NCBI GenBank assembly: GCA_002482645.1
Contig: DLGJ01000005.1
Span: 332,730-396,729 of the forward strand
DNA: 64,000 nucleotides
Direction of reading: 5' to 3'
DNA from: Hyphomicrobiaceae bacterium UBA7697
GTDB lineage: Bacteria > Pseudomonadota > Alphaproteobacteria > Rhizobiales > Methyloligellaceae
The notes below the pieces were generated by a model. It did no database searches and was not told the DNA's origin. It saw only the letters and a program-made list of their open reading frames with translations. Every line of letters begins with the position of its first letter. The first letter of the stretch is position 1. Position numbers and translations under genes: made by a program. Shown piece after piece: positions 16,964 through 26,396 of this stretch.

Positions 16964-17923
16964 GTGACTGAGGGTTGTGTCGGACGAATACGGGGTTTTT
17001 GCACGGCGCTGGCGATACTGGGAGTTGCGGCGCTGGCGGCGTGCGGCGAGCCGGACTCGGGCGCGGCCTCAAAGGACGGTTCGTCCGCGGACGGCAAGTT
17101 CCGTGTCGTCACCACCTTCACGGTGATCCAGGACATCGCACAGAACGTCGCGGGCGATGCGGCGGTGGTGGAATCGATCACCAAGCCCGGCGCGGAAATC
17201 CACGACTACGAGCCGACACCGGGAGATATCGTCAAGGCGCAGGACGCCGACCTCGTGCTGTGGAACGGCTTCAATCTCGAGCGCTGGTTCGAGAAGTTCT
17301 TTCAGAACGTCAAGGACGTGCCGAGCGCCGTGGTGAGCGATGGCATCGAACCGATGGGCATTTCCGAGGGGCCCTATACCGGCAAGCCCAACCCCCACGC
17401 CTGGATGTCGCCGGCGAGCGCCCTCCAATATGTGGAGAACATCCGTAAGGCGCTGGTCGAGAACGATCCGGCCAACGCGGAGACGTACAACAAGAACGCC
17501 GAAGCCTATTCGGCCAAGATCAAGGCGATGGATGCGCCGCTGCGCGCGCGGCTCTCCGCGATCCCGGACGACAAGCGCTGGCTCGTCACCTCGGAGGGCG
17601 CCTTCTCCTATCTGGCGCGCGACTACAAGATGCGCGAGACCTATCTTTGGCCCATCAACGCGGATCAGCAGGGAACGCCCCAACAGGTGCGGCACGTGAT
17701 CGAACTCGTACGGGAGAACGGCATTCCCGTGGTCTTCTCCGAAAGCACCGTCTCGGACCGCGCCGCCAAGCAGGTCGCCAAGGAAACCGGCGCGCACTAT
17801 GGTGGCGTGCTGTACGTAGACTCGTTGAGCCAAGCGGACGGTCCCGTGCCGACCTATCTCGACTTGCTGCGGGTCACCGTCGAGACGATCGCCAAGGGCT
17901 TCGAACATGATGAACCGTCTTGA
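16964..17923 (+). CDS. sitA: Manganese/iron ABC transporter substrate-binding lipoprotein (SitA/MntA type)
   Basis: This 319-residue ZnuA-superfamily binding protein has a GTG start with GGAGG 6 bases upstream. The signal peptide ends in lipobox LAAC, so it is membrane-anchored. Metal ligands of the SitA/MntC type are visible: His in AEIHDYEPTPGD, His in NPHAWMSP, Glu in TSEGAFSYLARDY and Asp in YVDSLS. The His-rich loop of zinc-specific ZnuA is absent, favouring Mn(II) or Fe(II). It overlaps the next gene by 17 bases, the first of four coupled genes. Confidence 0.88.
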   Translation: MTEGCVGRIRGFCTALAILGVAALAACGEPDSGAASKDGSSADGKFRVVTTFTVIQDIAQNVAGDAAVVESITKPGAEIHDYEPTPGDIVKAQDADLVLWNGFNLERWFEKFFQNVKDVPSAVVSDGIEPMGISEGPYTGKPNPHAWMSPASALQYVENIRKALVENDPANAETYNKNAEAYSAKIKAMDAPLRARLSAIPDDKRWLVTSEGAFSYLARDYKMRETYLWPINADQQGTPQQVRHVIELVRENGIPVVFSESTVSDRAAKQVAKETGAHYGGVLYVDSLSQADGPVPTYLDLLRVTVETIAKGFEHDEPS

Positions 17924-18821
17924 CACGGTGACGCGAGACAAGGCAATCGCGCGGCCGGCGAGTATCGCCGTCAACGATCTGACCGTGACTTATCCGAACG
18001 GGTTCACGGCCGTCCGGGATGCTTCGTTCGAGCTCGGCCCGGGTTCGATCTGCGCGCTCGTGGGCGTCAACGGCAGCGGCAAGTCGACGGTCTTCAAGGC
18101 CATCATGGGGTTCGTGACGCCGACCGCGGGCCAGGTCCGCCTTTGCGGTCTGCCGGTGGAAAAGGCGATCTCCCAGAACATCGTCGCCTATGTGCCGCAG
18201 AGCGAGGACGTCGATTGGAACTTCCCCGTTCTGGTCGAGGACGTGGTGATGATGGGCCGCTACGGCCACATGAATTTTCTGCGGATGCCATCGAAAAAGG
18301 ATCGCCGGAAAGTCGACGAGGCGCTGGAACGCGTGAATATGAGCGCGTATCGCAAGCGGCAGATCGGAGAATTGTCGGGCGGCCAGAAGAAGCGCGTCTT
18401 CCTGGCGCGCGCTTTGGCGCAGGAAGGGCGCATCATCCTGCTGGATGAGCCCTTCACCGGGATCGACGTGACGACGGAGACGGCGATCATCGGCCTCTTG
18501 CGCGATCTCCGCGAGGCCGGACACCTAATGCTCGTCTCGACCCACAATCTGGGCAGCGTGCCGGATTTCTGCGACCAGGTCGTGCTTCTCAACAGAACGG
18601 TGCTTGCCTCGGGCCCAACCGCCTCGACGTTTACCCAGGAGAATTTGGAGCGCACCTTCGGCGGCGTCTTGCGGAATTTCGAGCTCGGCGGGCACGCACT
18701 CCACGAGGACGACGATGCCCGCAGGATCAACGTCATCACCGACGACGAGCGCCCGCTCGTGTTCTACGGCGTCAAGACGCGCAAGAGGAAGAAAGCGACG
18801 AAGCAGGACGCGGGCCAATGA
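17907..18821 (+). CDS. sitB: Manganese/iron ABC transporter ATP-binding protein
   Basis: This is a 304-residue single ABC domain: Walker A GVNGSGKST, Q-loop YVPQSEDVDW, signature LSGGQKKRV, Walker B ILLDEPFTGID, H-loop STHNLGS. The C-terminal extension is basic (KTRKRKKATKQD). The SEDVDWNFP stretch is typical of the Mn/Zn/Fe (SitB/MntB) ATPases. It overlaps both neighbours, so it is co-expressed with sitA and sitC. Confidence 0.92.
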   Translation: MMNRLDTVTRDKAIARPASIAVNDLTVTYPNGFTAVRDASFELGPGSICALVGVNGSGKSTVFKAIMGFVTPTAGQVRLCGLPVEKAISQNIVAYVPQSEDVDWNFPVLVEDVVMMGRYGHMNFLRMPSKKDRRKVDEALERVNMSAYRKRQIGELSGGQKKRVFLARALAQEGRIILLDEPFTGIDVTTETAIIGLLRDLREAGHLMLVSTHNLGSVPDFCDQVVLLNRTVLASGPTASTFTQENLERTFGGVLRNFELGGHALHEDDDARRINVITDDERPLVFYGVKTRKRKKATKQDAGQ

Positions 18822-19735
18822 GCGCCCTCCTGGCCGAACTCGCGGTCCCCTTTACCTACGATTATATGTGGAAGGCCATGTGGGTCAGCGCGCTCGTCGG
18901 CGCGGTGTGCGCCTTCCTGTCCTGCTATCTCATGCTGAAGGGCTGGTCGCTGATGGGCGACGCTCTCGGCCATTCCATCGTACCGGGCGTGGCGGGCGCC
19001 TATATCATCGGCGTGCCGTTCGCCGCCGGGGCCTTCTTCGCCGGTATTCTCGCGGCGCTTGGCATGGCCTTCGTGAAGCAGCATTCGCGCCTGCGCGAAG
19101 ATGCAACCATCGGCCTCGTCTTCACCACCCTGTTCGCGCTCGGCCTGCTCATGGCCTCGCTCCATCCGACATCCGTCTCGATCCAGACCATTGTGCTCGG
19201 CAATATTCTTGCGATCGCCGATGAAGACGCGCTTCAGGTGGTGATCATTGCCGGGATTTCCTTCGCGGTCCTGCTCTTCATTTGGAAGGACCTGATGGTC
19301 ACCTTCTTCGATGAGACCTATGCGCGCGGCATTGGCCTCAAGACACGGACGCTGAAGCTGGTCTTTTTTACGTTGCTCAGCGCGTGCACCGTGGCCGCGC
19401 TGCAAACCGTCGGCGCCTGTCTCGTCATTGCGCTCGTCGTGACCCCGGGCGCCACGGCCTATCTCCTCACCGACCGGTTCAACCGGCTTCTCGTCATCGC
19501 CGTCGCCATCGGCACGGTGACGAGTTTCGCCGGCGCCTATCTCAGTTTTTTCCTGAACGGTGCCACGGGTGGCATCATCGTCACCTTGCAGACGCTGATC
19601 TTCCTGGCCGCGTTCTATTTCGCGCCGAAGCACGGCGTGCTTGCCGCGCGCCGCAAGGCCCGCGTGGCGAGAGACCGTGCGTTGGCGGAACAGCAGGCCG
19701 AGTCGAAGAGCTCCACCGTGCCGGAGGCCGCCTGA
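18818..19735 (+). CDS. sitC: Manganese/iron ABC transporter permease SitC
   Basis: This 305-residue ABC-3 family permease has 8-9 membrane spans, with the conserved SLMGDALGHSIVPGVA motif near the N-terminus and LVIALVVTPGATAYLLTDRF later. The C-terminal tail is cytoplasmic and polar. It starts in an ATGA overlap with sitB and ends TGATG with sitD. Together with SitD it forms a heterodimeric channel. Confidence 0.92.
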   Translation: MSALLAELAVPFTYDYMWKAMWVSALVGAVCAFLSCYLMLKGWSLMGDALGHSIVPGVAGAYIIGVPFAAGAFFAGILAALGMAFVKQHSRLREDATIGLVFTTLFALGLLMASLHPTSVSIQTIVLGNILAIADEDALQVVIIAGISFAVLLFIWKDLMVTFFDETYARGIGLKTRTLKLVFFTLLSACTVAALQTVGACLVIALVVTPGATAYLLTDRFNRLLVIAVAIGTVTSFAGAYLSFFLNGATGGIIVTLQTLIFLAAFYFAPKHGVLAARRKARVARDRALAEQQAESKSSTVPEAA

Positions 19736-20733
19736 TGGATCCGATCGGCTTCTTCTCCGAACCGTTTGCGTATGACTTCATGCAGCGCGCGCTCGGCATG
19801 TCGCTGCTGGTCGGCGCGGTCTGTGCCGTGCTGTCCTGCTATTTGGTCCTGAAGGGCTGGTCGCTGATGGGCGACGCCATTTCGCACGCCGTTCTGCCGG
19901 GCATCGTTATCGCCTTCGTCCTCGGCATTCCGCTCGCGGTTGGCGCGTTCGCGGCGGGTCTCGCATGCGCGCTTCTCACGGGCTACCTGAAATACAACAG
20001 CCGGGTGAAAGAGGACACGGTGATGGGCATCGTGTTCTCCGGCATGTTCGGCTTCGGGCTCGTGCTGTTCACCAAGGTCGAGACGGATCAACACCTCAAC
20101 CATATCCTGTTCGGCAATGTGCTCGGCGTCACCACGGCCGATCTCATCGAGACGGCCATCGTCGCGGGCGGTACCCTGCTTGTCGTCCTCGCCAAGCGCC
20201 GCGACCTCCTGCTTTATTGCTTCGATCCGAACCATGCGCGCGCCATCGGCCTGCCGGTCAACGTGCTGCATTACGGGCTCTTGGTCCTGCTCTCGCTTAC
20301 CATCGTCAGCTCGATCAAGGCCGTGGGCATCATCCTCGTGATCGCCATGCTGATCGCGCCGGGCGCCACGGCCTACCTGCTTACCGACCGGTTCGAGCGC
20401 ATGCTTCCGATCGCGGTGCTGGTGGCGTGCAGCGCGTCCGTTCTCGGAACCTTTATCAGCTTCCACATCGACGGTGCGACGGGCGCGTGCATCGTGCTGG
20501 TGCAAGCCTTCTTCTTCCTCCTGGCGTTCTTGTTCTCGCCGAAGCACGGCCTATGGCGTCCGGGCGAGCGTCGAGGTCGACCCGGCACGCCCAGTGGCTC
20601 GATTCCAGGCGCGGCGGAGCCGCTGGCCGCCTTGTCAGGGCGTTCGGACGGAACGCTGCAACAGGTCGTAGACAAGGGCGGTCGACCAGCCGATCAGCAT
20701 CACGCCGTTGAGGGCCGTCATGGGGCCGAGTAA
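19735..20733 (+). CDS. sitD: Manganese/iron ABC transporter permease SitD, with an atypical C-terminal extension
   Basis: This ABC-3 permease parallels SitC (SLMGDAISHAVLPGIVIAF, VIAMLIAPGATAYLLTDRF). Family members normally stop shortly after the SPKHGLW motif, here at about residue 277. This frame continues roughly 55 residues of polar, low-conservation sequence (RPGERRGRPG...). Its last 99 bases overlap the opposing channel gene. Either the native stop was lost by mutation or a small frameshift, or the tail is genuine. Confidence 0.88.
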   Translation: MDPIGFFSEPFAYDFMQRALGMSLLVGAVCAVLSCYLVLKGWSLMGDAISHAVLPGIVIAFVLGIPLAVGAFAAGLACALLTGYLKYNSRVKEDTVMGIVFSGMFGFGLVLFTKVETDQHLNHILFGNVLGVTTADLIETAIVAGGTLLVVLAKRRDLLLYCFDPNHARAIGLPVNVLHYGLLVLLSLTIVSSIKAVGIILVIAMLIAPGATAYLLTDRFERMLPIAVLVACSASVLGTFISFHIDGATGACIVLVQAFFFLLAFLFSPKHGLWRPGERRGRPGTPSGSIPGAAEPLAALSGRSDGTLQQVVDKGGRPADQHHAVEGRHGAE

Positions 20734-21078
20734 GTGCCAGGTCGGCACCGGCACCACGTCGCCATAGCCGAGCGTCGTGTAGTTGCCGAACGCGAAGTAG
20801 ACCAGATCGGTGCCTGGCGGGACCGCCCCCACCCAATTATAGACATAGGCCCAGACCGCGACCTCGGCGAAATGGCCGACCACCAGCAGCGTGCCGGTTG
20901 CGACGATCACCAGCGTGTACTGCACGAAGCCGGGGAACGATGCGTCCGTGTTGGCAAGGTCGCGCAACGTGGCCGCGATTGCGCCGACGAGCAGGGCATG
21001 GATGAAGAGGTTGACGAGGCTCGCGCCGCCGCCGACCAAAACCTGATCGAACATCGAACCGTCCATGGTTGGGAGCAT
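20635..21078 (-). CDS. Two-helix ion channel protein (potassium channel pore family)
   Basis: This 147-residue membrane protein has hydrophobic helices around residues 18-38 and 53-75. A pore region carries the K+ selectivity signature TTLGYGD (about 100-106), followed by the inner helix GPMTALNGVMLIGWSTALVYDLL. This is the Ion_trans_2 layout without a cytoplasmic RCK domain. The start overlaps the rmuC stop (TAATG), suggesting coupling to rmuC, and the 3' end overlaps sitD antisense. Confidence 0.85.
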   Translation of the reverse strand: MLPTMDGSMFDQVLVGGGASLVNLFIHALLVGAIAATLRDLANTDASFPGFVQYTLVIVATGTLLVVGHFAEVAVWAYVYNWVGAVPPGTDLVYFAFGNYTTLGYGDVVPVPTWHLLGPMTALNGVMLIGWSTALVYDLLQRSVRTP

Positions 21079-22316
21079 TATTCGCCTGCCAAGAGATCGG
21101 GTTGACGGATGACGCGCGGGCCGTTGCGCGCTGCGGACGATTGGGCCGTGGCGCTCGCCTGCGTCACATTCGGTGCCTGCGCGGCCATGTCCGCCGCTTG
21201 TGTCGCGTTTTGGCGGATGCGCGCCGCCTTTGCCTCGTCTTCGAAATCGAGGCGTTCGATCTTCTGGCCGCGCTTGGTGATCTTGTCGGCCGAGGTAAGG
21301 ATCTTCTCGATATCGCCGTTCGCCTGACCGAAATGCCGCTGCAGGTCGAGAATGCGGTCCCGGAAGCGCCCCATGTCCTCCATGAGCGTCGCCACCTCGC
21401 GTTGGATGAGATGGGCCTGCTCGCGCATCTGCACGTCCTTGAGGATGGCTTGCATGGTCTGCACCGCCAGCATCAGCATGTTCGGTGCGCAGATGACGAT
21501 GCGCGCCCGGTGTGCCTTTTGCACGATGTCGGGGAAGTGCTCGGCAAGGTCCGCGTAGATCGACTCCGAGGGTACGAACAGGATGGCCGTGTCCTGAGTC
21601 TCGCCGGCAATCAGATATTTGTCGGCCATGGCCTCGATATGCTTGCCGACGTCGGCGCGCACGCGGCGGCCCGCGAGCTTCTTCTCGTCCTCGCTCCGCG
21701 CGGCGCGGAAAGCCTCGAAGCCTTCCAGCGGAAACTTCGCGTCGATCACGATCCCGGCCGGCGTGTTGGGCATATGAAGCAGGCAGTCCGGCCGCTTGTT
21801 GTTGGAAAGCGTCGCCTGGAACGTGTAGGCCCCGGCGGGGAGCCCGTCCTTGATGATCGCCTCCATGCGCATCTGACCGAAGGCGCCGCGGGCCTGCTTG
21901 TTGGCCAGGATCTCTTGAAGGCTGACCATGTTGCTCGAAAGCTCGGTCAAGTTCTTCTGGGCGGTGTCGATCACCGCCAGCCGCTCGTTGAGACGCGAAA
22001 TGGATTCATGAGTCTTCCGGGCGGTCTCGTTGAGATCGGTTCCGACCTTGTGGGTCATGCGGTCGAGGCGCTCGTTGACCGCGCGGGCCAGCTCGCCGTG
22101 GCGCGTCACGCTGATCTCCGCCAGCGTCTGCAGCCGCACCCGAAGTTCGCCGAGCTGTTCGTCCTGCGTGACCGCCGCCTGCTTCCGGTGGCCGAGTTGC
22201 ACGACGAAAACGACCGCGAGCACGACGAGCGCGAGCACGGCCAGACCCGCAAGCACGAGCCCGACGAGAACCGGGTCGAGCGTGACGCTCCCCACTTGGA
22301 TGGGTTCAAAAGCCAT
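21078..22316 (-). CDS. rmuC: DNA recombination protein RmuC family
   Basis: This 412-residue protein has an N-terminal membrane helix (about residues 15-40) and a coiled-coil (QLGELRVRLQTLAE...). The RmuC nuclease-like domain carries QMRMEAIIKDGLP, NNKRPDCLLHMPNT, VIDAKFPLEGFEAF and TAILFVPSESIYADLAE. The D...DAK spacing is the PD-(D/E)xK-like core of the family. RmuC limits inversions and rearrangements at repeats. It is divergent from def. Confidence 0.93.
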   Translation of the reverse strand: MAFEPIQVGSVTLDPVLVGLVLAGLAVLALVVLAVVFVVQLGHRKQAAVTQDEQLGELRVRLQTLAEISVTRHGELARAVNERLDRMTHKVGTDLNETARKTHESISRLNERLAVIDTAQKNLTELSSNMVSLQEILANKQARGAFGQMRMEAIIKDGLPAGAYTFQATLSNNKRPDCLLHMPNTPAGIVIDAKFPLEGFEAFRAARSEDEKKLAGRRVRADVGKHIEAMADKYLIAGETQDTAILFVPSESIYADLAEHFPDIVQKAHRARIVICAPNMLMLAVQTMQAILKDVQMREQAHLIQREVATLMEDMGRFRDRILDLQRHFGQANGDIEKILTSADKITKRGQKIERLDFEDEAKAARIRQNATQAADMAAQAPNVTQASATAQSSAARNGPRVIRQPDLLAGE

Positions 22317-22445
22317 GGAGGCTAGCTATAGGCTGATTCGGGAAGTCAGACCAAAACAAGAACACGGCTGCTGCCGTTCCACGGGATCGCGGGTGGATGG
22401 GGCGCATTGACCGAAGCGGTTTCGGTCCTTATGTCAGCGTCAATC

Positions 22446-22964
22446 ATGGCTTCTATCTATCCCATCCTCACCATCCCCGATCCCGTGTTGCGCCAGACGG
22501 CCGAACCCGTCGAGCGCGTGGACGACGAACTGCGCACGCTCATGGATGACATGCTCGCCACCATGTACGACGCGCCGGGCGTCGGGCTGGCGGCGCCGCA
22601 GATCGGCATCTTGCGCCGGGTGATCGTCATGGACCCCGCGCGCGACGATGAGGAACCGGCGCCGCTCGTCATGGCGAACCCCGTCATTCTCGATCGTTCG
22701 AGCGATATGCGGGTGCACGAAGAAGGATGCCTGTCGATCCCCGAAGTCACCGCCGAAGTGGAGCGTCCCGCCGTGACGCGCGTGTCCTTCCTCGACCGCG
22801 AGGGCAAGCCGCAAGAGGCGGAACTCGAGGGGCTGCTGTCCACCATCGTTCAGCACGAGATCGACCACCTGAACGGTATTCTGTTCATCGACTACCTGTC
22901 CCGGCTGAAGCGCGACATGATCGTGCGGAAGTTCACCAAGCAGAAGCGCACCGCCGCTCTTTAG
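22446..22964 (+). CDS. def: Peptide deformylase
   Basis: This 172-residue enzyme removes the formyl group from nascent N-terminal methionine. All three motifs are intact: GVGLAAPQIG, EGCLSIP and QHEIDHLNG (metal ligands Cys, His, His and catalytic Glu). I start at ATG 22446 (MASIYPILTIPDPVLR), the usual N-terminus; the frame is open to upstream starts at 22431 and 22407. It heads the def-fmt-truA cluster. Confidence 0.96.
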   Translation: MASIYPILTIPDPVLRQTAEPVERVDDELRTLMDDMLATMYDAPGVGLAAPQIGILRRVIVMDPARDDEEPAPLVMANPVILDRSSDMRVHEEGCLSIPEVTAEVERPAVTRVSFLDREGKPQEAELEGLLSTIVQHEIDHLNGILFIDYLSRLKRDMIVRKFTKQKRTAAL

Positions 22965-23013
22965 GCCTCCGAAGCGGCTTTCCTTGCGCCTGGAACCATC
23001 CTAAGACCGGCCC

Positions 23014-23958
23014 ATGCGCATCATCTTCATGGGAACGCCGGATTTCGCCGTCCCGGCGCTTCTGTCGATCGCCAAGGCGGGGCACGAGATCGTGGCCGTC
23101 TACACGCAACCGCCCCGTCCGGCGGGCCGCGGTATGGCGCTGCGGAAATCGCCCGTGCACCAAGAAGCCGATGAACTCGGGCTCGATGTGCGCACGCCCG
23201 TAAGCCTCAAGAGTCCGGTCGATCAGAAGAGCTTTGCCGCGCTTGAGGCCGAGGCCGCCGTGGTCGTCGCCTATGGGCTGATCCTGCCGCGTGCCGTTCT
23301 GAACGGGACGCGGCGCGGCGTCTTCAACATCCATGCCTCCTTGCTGCCGCGCTGGCGCGGCGCCGCGCCGATCAATCGGGCGATCATGGCGGGCGACGCG
23401 GAGGCCGGGGTCGCCATCATGCGCGTCACCGAAGGTCTCGACGAGGGGCCGGTCTGCCTCATGGAGCGCGTCGCCATCGAGCCGGAGATGACGGCAGGCG
23501 AATTGCACGATGCGCTTTCCGAGCTCGGCGCGGAGCTGATGGTCGAGGCGCTGACCGCGCTCGGCCAAGGGTCGCTCCATTGCGTGGCGCAGGATTCGAG
23601 GGCGGCGACCTATGCGGAAAAACTCAGGAACGAAGAGACCCGCATCGATTGGACGCGGCCCGCGCAGGAGGTCCACGATCACATCCGCGGGCTGTCGCCG
23701 TTTCCGGGCGCTTGGTTCGAGATGGATATCGGCGGTGACGAGAGCAAAGAGATCAAGCCGGAGCGCGTCAAGGTTCAGGGTTCGGCGCGCGCGGACGGGC
23801 GCGGCGCGCCCGGGACCGTGCTGGACGAGCACTTGACCGTGGCCTGCGGCAAGGGCGCGGTCCGGCTCACCCGGGTCCAGCGCGCCGGCAAGAAGCCCAT
23901 GCTGGCGGACGCGTTCCTGCGCGGCGTCCATCTGCCGCCCGGCAGCAGGCTCGCTTAA
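23014..23958 (+). CDS. fmt: Methionyl-tRNA formyltransferase
   Basis: The 314-residue enzyme formylates Met-tRNA(fMet) using 10-formyl-THF. The N-terminal formyl-transferase domain starts MRIIFMGTPDFAVPALL and holds the catalytic block FNIHASLLPRWRGAAPINRAI and a downstream Asp. The C-terminal OB-type tRNA-binding domain includes LSPFPGAWFE. Length is standard. It sits 49 bp after def and 2 bp before truA. Confidence 0.96.
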   Translation: MRIIFMGTPDFAVPALLSIAKAGHEIVAVYTQPPRPAGRGMALRKSPVHQEADELGLDVRTPVSLKSPVDQKSFAALEAEAAVVVAYGLILPRAVLNGTRRGVFNIHASLLPRWRGAAPINRAIMAGDAEAGVAIMRVTEGLDEGPVCLMERVAIEPEMTAGELHDALSELGAELMVEALTALGQGSLHCVAQDSRAATYAEKLRNEETRIDWTRPAQEVHDHIRGLSPFPGAWFEMDIGGDESKEIKPERVKVQGSARADGRGAPGTVLDEHLTVACGKGAVRLTRVQRAGKKPMLADAFLRGVHLPPGSRLA

Positions 23959-23960
23959 GG

Positions 23961-24698
23961 ATGCCCCGCTACAAGCTCACATTGGAGTATGACGGCACGC
24001 CCTTTGTCGGCTGGCAGTTGCAAGACGGGCAGATGTCGGTCCAGGGGCGCCTCGCGGAGGCTGTCGAGGCGTTCTCCGGCGAAGTGGCGGTCCCGCGCGG
24101 TGCGGGACGCACGGATGCAGGCGTGCATGCCGCGGGGCAGGTGGCGCATCTCGACCTGGCGAAGGATTGGGATCCCGCCAAGATCCGCGACGCCTTGAAT
24201 GCCCAGGTGCGGCCCGAGCCGATCTCGGTGCTCGACTGCGAAAAGGCGAACGAGGATTTCGATGCGCGCTTTTCGGCCAATGCACGCCACTATGTCTATC
24301 GGATCGTCGACCGCAGGGCGCCCTTGGCGCTCGAGCGCAACCGCGCCTGGGGGGTGTTCAGGCCCCTCGACGCGGACGCCATGCACGAGGCGGCACAAGG
24401 TCTTCTCGGCCATCACGACTTCACCACCTTCCGCTCGTCCGAGTGTCAGGCGGCCTCTCCGGAGAAGACCCTCGACCGGCTGGACGTGTCGCGCCACGGC
24501 GAGACGATCCGGATCGAGGCATCTGCGCGCTCGTTTCTGCACAATCAGGTGCGCTCCATGGTGGGCTCGCTGAAATGCGTGGGCGAGGGGCGGTGGACCA
24601 AGGCGGACTTGGAGACGGCGCTTCGCGCAAGCGACCGCGCGGCCTGCGGGCCCGTCGCGCCCGCTTGCGGCCTTTACCTGGTCAAGGTGGACTATTAA
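23961..24698 (+). CDS. truA: tRNA pseudouridine(38-40) synthase TruA
   Basis: This 245-residue enzyme isomerises uridines 38-40 in the anticodon stem-loop. The catalytic motif GAGRTDAGVHA is present with its nucleophilic Asp, along with KLTLEYDGTPFVGWQ at the N-terminus and SFLHNQVRSMVGSL in the C-terminal half. It starts two bases after the fmt stop. Confidence 0.96.
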   Translation: MPRYKLTLEYDGTPFVGWQLQDGQMSVQGRLAEAVEAFSGEVAVPRGAGRTDAGVHAAGQVAHLDLAKDWDPAKIRDALNAQVRPEPISVLDCEKANEDFDARFSANARHYVYRIVDRRAPLALERNRAWGVFRPLDADAMHEAAQGLLGHHDFTTFRSSECQAASPEKTLDRLDVSRHGETIRIEASARSFLHNQVRSMVGSLKCVGEGRWTKADLETALRASDRAACGPVAPACGLYLVKVDY

Positions 24699-24746
24699 TC
24701 CTGGTCGGCCCACAACGAGTGGGGACACGGCGGGGGACAGGCATTC

Positions 24747-26381
24747 ATGATCAGGCGCATTGCCACTGTCGGCGGGCTGACGCTCGTCTCGCGCCTTTCC
24801 GGCTTCGTCCGCGACGTGGTCATGGCCGCCATTCTCGGCGCCGGTCCGCTCGCGGACGCGTTCTTCGTCGCCTTCCGCCTTCCCAACCATTTTCGCGCCA
24901 TCTTCGCCGAGGGCGCCTTCGCGGCGGCGTTCGTTCCGGCCTATGCGCGCACGTTGGAAGAGGCGGGTCTACCGGCCGCCAAGCTGTTCGCGGACCAGAT
25001 CGCGTCGGCGCTGATTCTCATCAATCTGGTGCTGCTCGGGATCGCCCTGTTGTTCACGCCCGAGGTGGTTTCCGTGCTGGCGCCGGGCCTGTCCGAGGAC
25101 CCGGAACGCTTCGATCTGGCCGTCGCACTGACCCGGATCACCTTTCCGTATCTGGCGCTCGTATCGCTCCAGACGCTGTTCTCAGGGATCCTCAACGCCA
25201 ATAATCGCTTCGCCATGGCGGCTAGCGCGCCGATCCTGCTCAATCTGTCGCTGATCGCAACGCTCCTGCTGGCGCCGTTCTTCCCGGATGCGGGGCACGC
25301 GGCGGCGTGGGGCGTACTCATCGCCGGCGTCCTGCAGGTGCTGGTGGTCGGGGGCGATGCGGAGACTCACGGTTATGGTCTTCGTTTCCGCATGCCGCGC
25401 TTCGATCCGGAGACGCGCCGTTTCCTGAAGGCGCTGGGGCCGGCCATTATCGGCGCGGGCGGGGTGCAGCTGGCGCTCTTCGCCGACACGCTCATCGCCT
25501 CGTATTTGCCGACCGGCGCGTTATCGGCGCTCTATTATGCCGATCGCATCAATCAACTCCCCATCGGCGTCGTCGGCATCGCCGTGGGCACGGTGCTGCT
25601 ACCGGAGATGTCGCGCCGCTTGGCGGCGGGCGATACGGCTGGCGCCGCCTCCGCCCAGGCACGCGGCATTCAACTGGCGCTGCTGCTGACCATCCCTTGC
25701 GCGGCGGCGGCCGTCGCAATTCCCGATCTCATCATGCGCGCGCTGTTCGCGCGCGGCGCCTTCACCGCCGATGATGCACTGGCGGCGGGGAACACGTTGG
25801 CCGCCTATTCCCTCGGCCTCATTCCGTTCGTCTTGCTGCGGAGTTTCACGGCGCCTTTCTACGCGCGCGGAGATACCGCGACCCCGGTGAAGGCGGCGCT
25901 GCTCGCCGCCGCCGTCAATGTCGGCCTCAAGGTCGTGCTGATGGGACCGCTCGCGCAAGTGGGCCTCGCGCTTGCGACCAGCGTCGGCGCTTGGATCAAT
26001 CTCGTGCTGCTCGCGATCCTCGCCCGCCGCCAGGGTTTCGCCGTCTCGGGTGCCGCCATCGGCGGTCCTGTCGCGAAGTTGGCGATTATCGGCGTGGTCT
26101 TCGCCGCCGCGCTCTTCGCCGGTGCCATGGGGCTCGATCGGGCGCTCGCCTCCATGAGCCTGTTCCGCGACGAGACGGCGCTCGGGATTCTCGTCGTCCT
26201 CGGCGGCATCCTCTATTTCGTGCTCGTGTTCCTCGTTTTGGGGCGCCGCTGGTTTATGGGCCTCTTGAAGGAAGTGGAGCGGGAAGCGGAGTTGCCCGCG
26301 CCGAAGGAGGCCGTCTTGATCGAGGACGTCACGGACGACGCCGAGTCTCTGCCGGACTCCGAACCGCCGCCGAAGTTCTAA
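24747..26381 (+). CDS. murJ: Lipid II flippase MurJ (MviN)
   Basis: This 544-residue polytopic protein of the MOP superfamily has about 14 membrane helices. It starts MIRRIATVGGLTLVSRLSGFVRDVVMA, and GPLADAFFVAFRLPN and ALYYADRINQLPIGVVGIAVGTVLLPEMSR are diagnostic MurJ segments. It flips undecaprenyl-PP-MurNAc-pentapeptide-GlcNAc to the periplasm. The acidic Pro-rich tail is non-conserved. It converges on murI with a 15-bp gap, so two cell-wall genes end together. Confidence 0.95.
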   Translation: MIRRIATVGGLTLVSRLSGFVRDVVMAAILGAGPLADAFFVAFRLPNHFRAIFAEGAFAAAFVPAYARTLEEAGLPAAKLFADQIASALILINLVLLGIALLFTPEVVSVLAPGLSEDPERFDLAVALTRITFPYLALVSLQTLFSGILNANNRFAMAASAPILLNLSLIATLLLAPFFPDAGHAAAWGVLIAGVLQVLVVGGDAETHGYGLRFRMPRFDPETRRFLKALGPAIIGAGGVQLALFADTLIASYLPTGALSALYYADRINQLPIGVVGIAVGTVLLPEMSRRLAAGDTAGAASAQARGIQLALLLTIPCAAAAVAIPDLIMRALFARGAFTADDALAAGNTLAAYSLGLIPFVLLRSFTAPFYARGDTATPVKAALLAAAVNVGLKVVLMGPLAQVGLALATSVGAWINLVLLAILARRQGFAVSGAAIGGPVAKLAIIGVVFAAALFAGAMGLDRALASMSLFRDETALGILVVLGGILYFVLVFLVLGRRWFMGLLKEVEREAELPAPKEAVLIEDVTDDAESLPDSEPPPKF

Positions 26382-26396
26382 GCGCCGCGCCGCGGC

